From an uncultured Dorea sp. (GTDB taxonomy: Bacteria; Bacillota; Clostridia; Lachnospirales; Lachnospiraceae): a stretch of DNA of 64,000 nt. Positions within the stretch are counted from its first letter, which is position 1; every line of letters begins with the position of its first letter. The notes under the pieces were generated by a model, which did no database searches, was not told the origin of the DNA, and was given only the letters and a program-made list of their open reading frames with translations. This document shows positions 15,677 through 24,600 of the stretch, one piece after another. Location: assembly GCA_948602995.1 (NCBI GenBank), contig CAPEBR010000009.1, positions 1-64,000 on the forward strand, read 5' to 3'. A program made the translations under genes and the position numbers.

Positions 15677-16690
15677 ATGATTATTGTATTAAAACCACGT
15701 ACCACAAAACAGGATATTGTCCGCGTAGAAGACATGGTCAAGGCGCGTGGGCTTGACACTCATATTATTGAAGGCTCGGAGATGACGATCATCGGATGTA
15801 TCGGTGATACAACCCGCATTGACATGAAGCTTTTTGAAGTGGATCCCGCGGTTACCAAGGTCATGCATGTGCAGGAGCCCTATAAACTGGCGAGCCGTGC
15901 GTTTCACCCGGAGGATTCCACGGTTGATGTCTCCGGCGTAAAGGTTGGCTGCGGACATCTGGCTCTGATTGCAGGCCCCTGCTCCGTGGAATCTACGGAA
16001 CAAGTCCTAATGATCGCCCAGGCCGCGAAGGAATCGGGAGCCAATCTTTTAAGAGGCGGTGCATTCAAGCCGCGGACAAGTCCCTACTCTTTTCAGGGCA
16101 TGGGGCTTGAAGGCCTGGATATTCTGTGCGAGGCGAGAGCTGCAACCGGCCTCCCGATTGTAACGGAACTCATGTCCACAAAATACCTTGATAAATTTAA
16201 TGAAAAGGTCGATCTGATACAGATTGGCGCCCGCAACATGCAGAACTTTGATCTGCTAAAACAGCTCGGGCAGATTGAACGTCCCATTCTTTTAAAGAGA
16301 GGACTGAACGCCACCTATGAAGAGTGGTTCATGTCCGCCGAGTATATTATGGCTTCCGGGAATGAGAATGTCATACTTTGCGAGCGCGGTGTCCGCACCT
16401 TTGAAAGCTATACAAGAAACACTCTGGATCTCCAAAGCATTCCGGTTGTGCGGAAACTTACACATCTTCCAATTATTGTTGATCCAAGTCATGCCGGCGG
16501 AAAATGGTGGCTTGTGGAGCCCATGGCAAAAGCAGCAATTGCTGCCGGGGCAGACGGCCTGATGGTGGAAGTACACAACAATCCCGAATGTGCCCTGTGT
16601 GACGGTGCCCAGTCTCTGAAACCGAAAAAATACGATGAGCTGATCCGCCAGGTATCCCAGATTGCACAAGTAATCGGAAAAACACTGTAA
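15677..16690 (+). CDS. aroF: 3-deoxy-7-phosphoheptulonate synthase, class I-beta
   Basis: The 337-residue enzyme condenses phosphoenolpyruvate with erythrose 4-phosphate, the first step to chorismate. Residues 1-75 are the ferredoxin-like N-terminal regulatory domain of the I-beta type (MIIVLKPRTTKQDI, FEVDPAVTKVMHV). The TIM-barrel core shows AGPCSVES, GGAFKPRTSPYSFQG, ILLKRG, and VDPSHAGG. AAGGAGTTG precedes the ATG. It is the first gene of an operon with aroB and a dehydrogenase. The N-terminal domain mediates feedback inhibition in characterised homologues; which amino acid acts here cannot be told. Confidence 0.96.
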   Translation: MIIVLKPRTTKQDIVRVEDMVKARGLDTHIIEGSEMTIIGCIGDTTRIDMKLFEVDPAVTKVMHVQEPYKLASRAFHPEDSTVDVSGVKVGCGHLALIAGPCSVESTEQVLMIAQAAKESGANLLRGGAFKPRTSPYSFQGMGLEGLDILCEARAATGLPIVTELMSTKYLDKFNEKVDLIQIGARNMQNFDLLKQLGQIERPILLKRGLNATYEEWFMSAEYIMASGNENVILCERGVRTFESYTRNTLDLQSIPVVRKLTHLPIIVDPSHAGGKWWLVEPMAKAAIAAGADGLMVEVHNNPECALCDGAQSLKPKKYDELIRQVSQIAQVIGKTL

Positions 16691-16721
16691 ACATACAATT
16701 CCATAACACTGGAAGGTTATT

Positions 16722-17792
16722 ATGATGAAATTATATGTAAATTTAGGAAAAAACAGTTATCCAATCTATATTGAAAATGGGCTCCTGTCCGATGCCTGCC
16801 GATATGTTGCAGAGGCATTTACCGGAAGTAAGATCATGATTGTATCGGATGATAATGTCTACCCTCTTTACGGGGAGGACCTAAAATCTGCACTATCCGG
16901 GCAGTACGAATGTCACTCACTCATACTGCCCCATGGCGAATCCACCAAAAGCTTCGAGAGTCTTCCCGCGATTTACAGCGCCATGCTCAAGGCACGGCTT
17001 TCACGGAGTGATCTCCTGCTTGCTCTTGGCGGAGGTGTTATCGGAGACCTTGCGGGCTTTGCCGCCGCAAGCTATCTGCGGGGCATAAAATTTGTACAGA
17101 TTCCCACCTCCCTTCTCGCACAGGTAGACTCCTCTGTAGGAGGGAAGGTTGCCGTAGACCTTCCCCAGGGCAAAAACCTGGTCGGTGCTTTCTACCAGCC
17201 GTCTCTGGTATTGATTGATCCACTCGTACTAGATACACTTCCTGAGCGCTTTATTAACGACGGTATGGGAGAGGTAATTAAATACGGCTGTATTAAGGAT
17301 CCGGATCTTTTTGCAGAGCTGGAAGCGCATCAGTCCTTTGACGCCTTAAAAGCAAAGCTTCCGGCTGTCATCCAGCGCTGCGTGGATATCAAACGGATTG
17401 TCGTGGAAGAAGACCAGTTTGATACCGGGGAGCGCATGCTCCTGAATTTCGGACATACACTGGCCCATACCATCGAACAATATTACCATTATGAACGCGA
17501 AAGCCACGGTGAGGCTGTTGCCATCGGCATGTATCAGATTACACGGCTGGCGGAAGAAAAAGGACTGACCCCCGCAGGAACAGCAGAACGTATCCGCAGG
17601 ATACTTGTCTCCTACGGACTTCCCTTCTCATGCGGACTGCCCTTAAAAGACCTGATAAAAGCCATTACCCTGGATAAGAAGAATATGGATGGAAGCCTGA
17701 ATGTCGTCCTGCTTCACGACATAGGAGACAGCTATATATACCCCACCTCTTCATCCTTTTTCACAGAAAATAACGGAGGAACCATGATATGA
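16722..17792 (+). CDS. aroB: 3-dehydroquinate synthase
   Basis: The 356-residue protein has the NAD-binding signature LALGGGVIGDLAGFAAASYL and the segment PTSLLAQVDSSVGGKVAVD. It also has zinc-ligand regions (EVIKYGCI, NFGHTLAHTIE, SHGEAVAIGM) of the DHQS family. It makes 3-dehydroquinate from the product of the preceding gene. The gap to aroF is 31 bases, and it overlaps the next gene by four bases. Confidence 0.96.
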   Translation: MMKLYVNLGKNSYPIYIENGLLSDACRYVAEAFTGSKIMIVSDDNVYPLYGEDLKSALSGQYECHSLILPHGESTKSFESLPAIYSAMLKARLSRSDLLLALGGGVIGDLAGFAAASYLRGIKFVQIPTSLLAQVDSSVGGKVAVDLPQGKNLVGAFYQPSLVLIDPLVLDTLPERFINDGMGEVIKYGCIKDPDLFAELEAHQSFDALKAKLPAVIQRCVDIKRIVVEEDQFDTGERMLLNFGHTLAHTIEQYYHYERESHGEAVAIGMYQITRLAEEKGLTPAGTAERIRRILVSYGLPFSCGLPLKDLIKAITLDKKNMDGSLNVVLLHDIGDSYIYPTSSSFFTENNGGTMI

Positions 17793-18532
17793 GATTAAAC
17801 GGAAAAATTGCAATCATCACAGGAGCCGGAAAAGGGATCGGCAGGGAGGCCGCTCTCAAAATTGCGGCGGAAGGAGCAACTGCCGTCTGCGTGGCAAGGA
17901 CTCAGTCCGACCTTGATGAAACTGTACATATGATAGAGGAACAGGGCGGAAGCGCTGCCGCTTACTCCCGTGACCTCACGGATGCCGCCCAGGTTCAGTC
18001 CATGGTTGATGCTGTCCTTAATAAATACGGGCGCATTGATATTCTGATCAATAATGCCGGAGGCTATCCCTCGGAGATCTATGATAAGGTAAGCAGACAG
18101 GCGATCAAGATCTGGGAATGGAGCGAGGCCCAGTGGGATCAGATTATCAAGACAAATTTAAAAATCCCATTTTTATGTATCAGTAAGGTCGTGCCTGTTA
18201 TGATCAGGCAGGGCGGCGGAGAGATCGTAAGTGTATCCTCCCGCATGGGACGAATCGCATCACAGATGGGGGCGTATGCTGTCGCCAAGGGAGGAATTAT
18301 CACTCTGACAAAAACCACTGCCATTCAGACGCAGGAATATGGAATCCGTGCAAATGCTGTAGCCCCGGGCATTGTTGACACTCCCGGACAGCGTGTATAC
18401 AACCACAACGTCGGACAGGATGATGTCAAGATGGGAAGCGCTTCCTCTGTAGCAGATGCAATTCTATATCTGCTCTGCGATGCTCCGCAGGTTATGACAG
18501 GCCAGGTGCTGGATCTGTTTACCACGGTTTAG
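17789..18532 (+). CDS. Short-chain dehydrogenase/reductase (FabG-like) coupled to aroB
   Basis: The 247-residue Rossmann protein has the cofactor motif TGAGKGIGREAA (residues 11-22), NNAGG, and the catalytic Ser/Tyr/Lys set (VSVSSRMG and YAVAKGG). It overlaps aroB by four bases (ATGA), so it is translated with the shikimate enzymes. It is not AroE, which belongs to another family. A reductase acting on a shikimate-pathway or quinate-like intermediate is a possibility, but general FabG-like reductases occur in many operons. The substrate is unknown. Confidence 0.88.
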   Translation: MRLNGKIAIITGAGKGIGREAALKIAAEGATAVCVARTQSDLDETVHMIEEQGGSAAAYSRDLTDAAQVQSMVDAVLNKYGRIDILINNAGGYPSEIYDKVSRQAIKIWEWSEAQWDQIIKTNLKIPFLCISKVVPVMIRQGGGEIVSVSSRMGRIASQMGAYAVAKGGIITLTKTTAIQTQEYGIRANAVAPGIVDTPGQRVYNHNVGQDDVKMGSASSVADAILYLLCDAPQVMTGQVLDLFTTV

Positions 18533-18657
18533 AAAATGTGAATGCCGGCATATCGATTGTTACATTTTGTTAACAATTAATTTTCTTTTTCAACACAGTT
18601 TTATCACATTTTCTGCCTATACTATAATTGTTCGAAAGAACAAAATAATTTTCTTTT

Positions 18658-18933
18658 TCATAACTTTTTCCTCAGGACTGCAGCCTCCCAAACTTGCAGT
18701 CCTTTAAAATGCTCTTTTTCCCATTCATCAAGATACCCCCGCATATCCTCCTTTAAAGAATTCAGAAGCTCCTGCTGCCTTTCGATCATTCCGGGTATCT
18801 CAGAATCAGCTCCCAGACAGCCTTCCCTCATACTTTCCAGTCTCCGGCAGCAGCCGTCAATTTCCCTTTCCTGTTCTTCCGCCTCTTCGTAAAGCTTTTT
18901 TCTTCTCTTTCTTAGATCTTCTGCCTTTTCCAT
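18658..18933 (-). CDS. Small coiled-coil protein at the end of the T7SS locus
   Basis: The 91-residue protein is highly charged and helical throughout (EDLRKRRKKLYEEAEEQERE), with a Cys pair at 28-29 and a conserved-looking end (FKGLQVWEAAVLRKKL). Size and coiled-coil nature resemble the small LXG-associated partner proteins (DUF3958/Lap type) that escort T7SS effectors. Those usually lie upstream of the effector, whereas this one is downstream. No membrane segment. The role as chaperone or adaptor is inferred from context only. Confidence 0.55.
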   Translation of the reverse strand: MEKAEDLRKRRKKLYEEAEEQEREIDGCCRRLESMREGCLGADSEIPGMIERQQELLNSLKEDMRGYLDEWEKEHFKGLQVWEAAVLRKKL

Positions 18934-19018
18934 AATGACATGCTCCTTTTTATTATGATTAATGTAAGTGTCAAAAGCTCATGCTTTTTCATGCAAGTAT
19001 GACCTTTTGATGCCTGCA

Positions 19019-19849
19019 TCATGATATCTGGATATATACCGCAGCCCCGAGGATTCTGGAATATTCTTTTTCTTTTTTCTCTTTTAATTTATTCAGGTAT
19101 TCCCGCCTTTCCCTCATATTATCTCCAGGCAGGATATTTCCCTCCTCATCGTATTCCATACAGTCTGTAATCCCAAGCACCAGTGCCTGGTTTGGGATCA
19201 CTGGCTCTCTCCCTGCCTTCTCCGGATACAGGAAGCCGCCTCTTTCCTCTCTTCCGGCAGGCCCCCTTACTCTGATTACCTCCGGGTAGGTTTCCTTTAC
19301 CATCTGTTTCAGCTCTTCCGTTACTGCCGTGTCTCCTGTCCTGAGACAGGTCTTTAGCATCTCAAGCTGCTTCTCCCCAAGATATTCGATGTACAGATTA
19401 TTTCTCAGATACAGAAACTTAAGACCCATGGATGACTCCCTCTCATACAGGTTCTTCTCTCCCGGCCCATGGCTTACGAAGCCCAGCTCACTGCTTCCAA
19501 GCTCTCCATCCAGCGCCCTGATATCCAGTGCCTCCAATAGATATGCATCCAGATTCGCTCTGTATACGGCCTGCAGACACAGATAATAGCTGCTAATCTC
19601 ATCCCCCTCTGTCAGTCCCTTTTCTCTCATCAGCCCATGATGATAACGATATATGAATCCATTATTTACTACTTCCTCTTTTCCCGGGATATAAAGCTCT
19701 CCGGCAAGCTTGTACCTGCTCATATCTTCCTCCTTTCCTGCATAGCATTCTTTCTGGCAGCACCAGAGCGATACTGTCAGAGTTCCTAAAACAAACATGC
19801 AAAAGACTACTCTAATCAAACCTGACTGACTGAATCTGCATATATGCAT
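19019..19849 (-). CDS. Membrane-anchored protein next to the LXG effector, immunity candidate
   Basis: The ATG at 19849 is preferred, giving 276 residues; an overlapping GTG three codons earlier leaves too little room after GGGGAG. A hydrophobic segment (SGLIRVVFCMFVLGTLTVSL) at residues 8-27 is followed by WCCQKECYAG, so the chain is an exported anchored protein or lipoprotein. The rest is a globular, extracytoplasmic, charged domain. It overlaps the effector gene by 38 bases. In LXG systems, immunity genes follow the toxin directly, and an outside-facing anchored protein is a suitable partner for a protease toxin. No recognised family. Confidence 0.6.
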   Translation of the reverse strand: MHICRFSQSGLIRVVFCMFVLGTLTVSLWCCQKECYAGKEEDMSRYKLAGELYIPGKEEVVNNGFIYRYHHGLMREKGLTEGDEISSYYLCLQAVYRANLDAYLLEALDIRALDGELGSSELGFVSHGPGEKNLYERESSMGLKFLYLRNNLYIEYLGEKQLEMLKTCLRTGDTAVTEELKQMVKETYPEVIRVRGPAGREERGGFLYPEKAGREPVIPNQALVLGITDCMEYDEEGNILPGDNMRERREYLNKLKEKKEKEYSRILGAAVYIQIS

Positions 19850-21257
19850 CTGCTTCACACTCCCCTTCTGGACAGACTTCCCGAAAATCCGGATTTTCAG
19901 GATCTATGTAATATTTTTTTCCCCATGAGGACACGGTGATTTTTCCGTCATCGGTAAGGCCTGTCACTGTCATTGCGTGCCCGCCGTCCATCTGGACCAT
20001 CCTTCCCCCGGCATCCTCTAAGGTCACTGGGTGGGTGCTGATAATCACCCTGTTTCCCTTTGCCGCCTCTTTCTTACACCTTTGATACACATCCTGTACA
20101 CTGCACTCAATATTTTTGATTTCGCCCTTTATGCCATATGCCTTCATATATCTTTCAAACCGGTAGATCCGGTTTTCTCTCGTGGTGCCGATGCCTCTTG
20201 TCTCTGAAAAGTCCTCCTCTGTGTCGTAGATATCATATCTGTCCCACGCGTTTCCCTCCTCATTATGATTATCACTGGCGCAGTACAGGTCAAGCACGAG
20301 CCTGTCATAATTCACATATTCCTTCCCGGACGCAGTTTTTGAAAAAAGGGGAAAGCCAAAAACCTTTTCAAACTCTTCTTCCTTTCCCCTGTATTCGTCC
20401 ACAATGATATTGGCAAATGCCACATATCCGCAGCCTTCGCTGTTCAGCTTCTCCAAAAATCTTGTAATCTCCTCATCTGTGTAATTTTCATATTCCTCAT
20501 AGCTGTGAATCAGCTCCCTGATATACTCCCTGTCCCCGCCGCGTCCGAGCATCCAGGCGATCCCGGGCCCCTCCTGCCTTCCGCCATACACCTCAAAGCT
20601 CATGGCAAGGCGCAGACTGGCATTGAGAATCTGGTTTTGCCAGGATGTGTCCTTTTTGTGTCTGTAGGAGCCATCCTGAAATGCCCCGGCAATCTGCGTC
20701 AGACCTGTTTTCACAGCAGAGACTATTTCCTCTCCCCCTTCAAACAGTCCTGCCGTTCCTGATGCAATCGCATCAAAGCTTTCTGCCTTTTTTACCCACT
20801 TATCATAGAGGGTCTGTCCCATACCTGCCAGTTCACTGTACTTTTCCGCCTTGCGGCTGTAATACAGATAAGTAAGAGGATCACAGGATGACTTCATCTT
20901 GTCCCGGAGCATTGCTTCATTTGTCTCATAGCTTTGTTTTGTACTCAGTGCATTCTCCATCTGGAGGAAGATGTTTTCCCCGTCCAGCACTTCCTCTCCA
21001 ACCGAATCCTCCAGTTTCTTAAAATCCTGCATATACGAAAGGCTTGCTGCCTTTAAACCTTCAATAATAATCATATAATCCTTAAGCTGCCTTTTTAATG
21101 CATGGAAGGAAAAACTTTCCAACTCATCTGCCAGGGAAAATTCATTGATGCTTTTACTAACTACATCCAGCGCCTTATTGTCCTGCTCCATCCGGTGCAC
21201 TGCCCTCTTGCACTGCTCTTTCATGCTCACCGGATTCAGGTAATCGCTTCTCTGCAT
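19812..21257 (-). CDS. LXG-like type VII effector with papain/C39-like protease domain
   Basis: The 481-residue protein has two halves. Residues 1-200 are helical with the layout of LXG targeting domains (ALKRQLKDYMIIIEGLKAAS, then a second helical bundle to AVKTGLTQIAGAFQD). Residues of about 265-480 form a papain-like fold: C276 in SEGCGYVAFANII, H427 in DGGHAMTVTGL, and SSWGKKYYIDP at 443-452 in the position of the papain NSWG segment. There is no Sec signal peptide, as expected for T7SS cargo. It lies between a TIGR04197-like gene and the anchored immunity candidate. Predicted action: proteolytic attack on a target in a neighbouring cell. Confidence 0.75.
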   Translation of the reverse strand: MQRSDYLNPVSMKEQCKRAVHRMEQDNKALDVVSKSINEFSLADELESFSFHALKRQLKDYMIIIEGLKAASLSYMQDFKKLEDSVGEEVLDGENIFLQMENALSTKQSYETNEAMLRDKMKSSCDPLTYLYYSRKAEKYSELAGMGQTLYDKWVKKAESFDAIASGTAGLFEGGEEIVSAVKTGLTQIAGAFQDGSYRHKKDTSWQNQILNASLRLAMSFEVYGGRQEGPGIAWMLGRGGDREYIRELIHSYEEYENYTDEEITRFLEKLNSEGCGYVAFANIIVDEYRGKEEEFEKVFGFPLFSKTASGKEYVNYDRLVLDLYCASDNHNEEGNAWDRYDIYDTEEDFSETRGIGTTRENRIYRFERYMKAYGIKGEIKNIECSVQDVYQRCKKEAAKGNRVIISTHPVTLEDAGGRMVQMDGGHAMTVTGLTDDGKITVSSWGKKYYIDPENPDFREVCPEGECEADAYMQIQSVRFD

Positions 21258-21271
21258 AAGAATCCTCCCCC

Positions 21272-21580
21272 TTATTCTGCCGCTCTGATTGTCATATACC
21301 TGCTTCCTGTCTTCGCCAGTTCACCCATCATCTCATCAAACTCTGTGAAAGCTGCGTTCAGACTCCTGATATTTCGAACCTCCTGGTCCAGGGCTCTGCC
21401 CAGTTCCTCCACACAGTTCTGTGATCTTCCATATGCTTCCCTGCCGTTTGCATTCGCCGGTATGGTCGTTCTGGTATCCTGCGGCACTAATGGAGAATTT
21501 CTGAAATATCCTGCCGCACTCTCAATCCGATCGGCACTTTCACCTGCCTGCTGCTGATTTACCCGGATCTCACCTGCCAT
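21272..21580 (-). CDS. WXG100-like small effector, TIGR04197 type
   Basis: The ATG at 21580 follows GGGAGGAG, giving 102 residues; the open frame upstream runs into a repeat. The protein is a helical hairpin (AGEIRVNQQQAGESADRI, then RNIRSLNAAFTEFDEMMG). The N-terminal AGEIRVN start is typical of the SACOL2603/SAG1027 (TIGR04197) group of small T7SS proteins. These pair with LXG toxins and help present them to EssC. It directly precedes the LXG-like gene (14-base gap). Confidence 0.78.
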   Translation of the reverse strand: MAGEIRVNQQQAGESADRIESAAGYFRNSPLVPQDTRTTIPANANGREAYGRSQNCVEELGRALDQEVRNIRSLNAAFTEFDEMMGELAKTGSRYMTIRAAE

Positions 21581-21604
21581 ATGCTCCTCCCTTCTTCTGA
21601 AAAC

Positions 21605-21655
21605 ACTATACTCACAGCCGCATAGCGGCATACTTCCTTATGCAGCTTTGCGCAG
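21605..21655. repeat. Dispersed intergenic repeat, family D, short copy
   Basis: It shares AGCGGCATACTTCCTTATGC and GCGCAGTATAA with the copy at 50690-50773. It lies between essC and the small effector gene, so it is transcribed inside the operon. Confidence 0.6.
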
Positions 21656-21666
21656 TATAACAATTT

Positions 21667-24600
21667 TTACACTGCTTCCGGCAGCCTGACTCTCCTGTAG
21701 ATGCCATTCCTAAATAGCAGCCCGTCTCCATGCTCTGGAAGCTCTCGCATCCCCGGAACCGGAAATATGGGCATCAGCCCCTGAGCACTTAATACAAGCC
21801 CGTCAGCCGCCTGTTTTACCATCTTGTTCACCTCATCCATTCCCCTGGCCCTGGCGGCATGAACCGTTATAATACATGTGATTCCAAGCGCACACCCTTC
21901 CTTTAAGAGCCGTGCCGTCTGCTCCAGGTTCTCCTTCATAAGCTCTGTAAAATCATCCACATCATCTATCAGAATCGTACAGAACGGCATCTCACCCATA
22001 ATTGTCCTGGGGTTTTTGTCCGGGCATTCTTCCAGCTGTCTTTTTATCAGAAGTCGTCTCCTGTCGATTTCCTTCGTAATCTCCTTCCTAAATACAGCTG
22101 CTTCCTCCCTGTCCTCTATATACAAGACATTCTGCTTTCCCCTGCAGTAATAAAGCTCCATTCCTTTTGCGTCAAATATATAGGTTCTTCCCCGGGAAAT
22201 TGCCTGGGACGCAAGCACCCGTGCCATATTTGTCTTGCCCGACCCGGCATTCCCAATAATAATAAAGGGACCGGCACATCTGTCAAATCCTTTCCCCGTC
22301 ACCTCTTCCACATCCAGGCCAACCAGGTAATCATTTCCGGCATTTTCATAATTTTTCAGCATGTCAGCATAAAACTCCTCTGGAAGCACGGGAATATGCG
22401 GCGCTTCTTTTCCTGGACAGAATCTCTTTATCTCCCTGATCAGCCTTTTCAGAGACTTGATGTAGGCCATATCATGTATGCATGGAGCCATGACGCAGAG
22501 CTGCACTGCATGCACATTCTCATCATTCACAAGTGCGCGCCCCTTGATCTCTGACTGCCTGTATCCAGATCTTCCCACCATAAGAAATGTCTCATTTTCA
22601 TCATAATTATATCCCGCGAGCCTGGTCTTAAAGTTATTTAGTGTCGCCTGCCTTATGGCATTCATCCTCGTGGCTGCAACAGCCATATAGATTCCAAGAC
22701 CCACGCCGTCCCGGGAAAGTTTCGTAAAAAATTCTTCCTCCTCTATCCCGGACTCTTTCACAACATCAAACTGATCAACCGCTACGATAATCGTTTTTAA
22801 GGGTGTTCCTGACAGTTCTCCGTATACCCCTGCAGAAGGCGCGGCATACCGCGCAAGCATCCTTTTACGTGCTGCCATCTCCTCTGTCATCAGCTTCTTA
22901 AATTTCCAGTACCGCTCACTGTCATCAACAGAAATATAGTCTGCTGTATGGGGAAGCTCCTTAAGAGGCATCAGACCGCTGTTCCCATAATCCAGAATAT
23001 AAAAATTCATGTCATCCACATCGCTTAAAAGTGCAAGACTTACAAGCAGGGTTGTAAGAAATACCGTCTTTCCAAAGCCCGGCGATGCCACAAACAAGAG
23101 ATTCCCGTCCCTTACAAAGCTATGGGTGAAGTCCTCCTGCTTCTGCTGCTCTGGAATATCGATTTTCCCAATACAGACTGCCGGCAGCTCCTGGCTTCTT
23201 TTTCCCGGAAGCCATGTCATCTCACCATTTTCATCTACATAGGGGCTTACAAGCATCTCCTGTAATGGCATAAGCCATGGTTTCTTTACTTTTACAGAGA
23301 CTTCGGATTCACAGATCTTTCGGATGTGCTCCACCACCGCCTCAAGCTGTGTCCCCGCGCCGAAGTTTTCCTTTCTTCCCCCGCTTAGATCCTGATTCAC
23401 CAGCTCACCCTGCCCCAGCTCATTGATCACATAGATGCGGTCATCTGTCATACACTCCTCCCCGCCCCGGACATAAACGGCGCTGCTTAAGGCTGACTGG
23501 AACATTTCATAGATCTCATTATTACCAACCTGGAGATATGCCCGTCCCGGAAGAGCGATATCTGCCGCATCCGGCGTCCTTAAGATCTCTCTGCTGTCGC
23601 TTTCGTCCTGTACCTTCAGACACATTCTGAATCTGCTGTTGCTCCAGATCTGTTCATCTACCACTCCGGCCGGCTTCTGTGTTGCCAGAATCAGATGAAC
23701 CCCCAGGCTTCTTCCAATACGTGCCGCAGACACCAGTTCCTTCATAAAATCGGGCTGCTCCCTCTTAAGCTCTGCAAACTCATCACTGATAATGAAAAGA
23801 TGTGGTACTGGCTCTTTCGCCGTTCCTTCTTTGAATAATTGCATATACCCGTTTATATGATTTACTCCATAGCTTACAAACAGCCTCTGCCTTCTAAGCA
23901 GCTCCGCCTTCACGGATGCCAGCGCACGCATACTTCCCCCCATATCCAGATTCGTAATCGTACCCAGGTGATGGGGCAGCCCCTGAAACAGGTTTGCCAT
24001 TCCCCCTCCTTTATAATCAATGAGAAGGAAGCCCACCTCATGGGGATGAAAATTGACTGCCAGGGACAGGATATACGTCTGTATAAGCTCTGACTTGCCC
24101 GAGCCGGTCATCCCCGCTACCAGGCCATGGGGGCCATGCGCCTTCTCGTGAAGATTCAGATACATCGCATCCCCCTCTGAACGCATTCCCAAAGGTACTG
24201 CAAGACTTTTGTGGGACTGTCCTCTTTTCCATCTTTGCCGGATCCCAAGTTCTTCAGGATGCCGGACCTTATACATCTGAAAAAAAGTAACGTTTTTGGG
24301 AATACATCCTGTAATCCCCTGTTCATGTTCCAAAACACTCAGATCCCTCGCCATCCATTCAAGCTTTGCCTTCTGGGCCTGATACAGCTCAATTTTCTGA
24401 TTTTTGTATACCTTTTCCTCCAGAAGCAGCAGACCCTCCCTGGAATTTTCAAGAAGAAGCACGCTCTTTGCATACTCCGGGAGGCTGGTTCTCTCATGAC
24501 TGGTATAGATCATGGAGAATCCCATCTTCTGTCCTTCCATACACAGATACTCCATAACTGCATGTCCCATAATCAGAGATGGTTCATCAATAATGAACAG

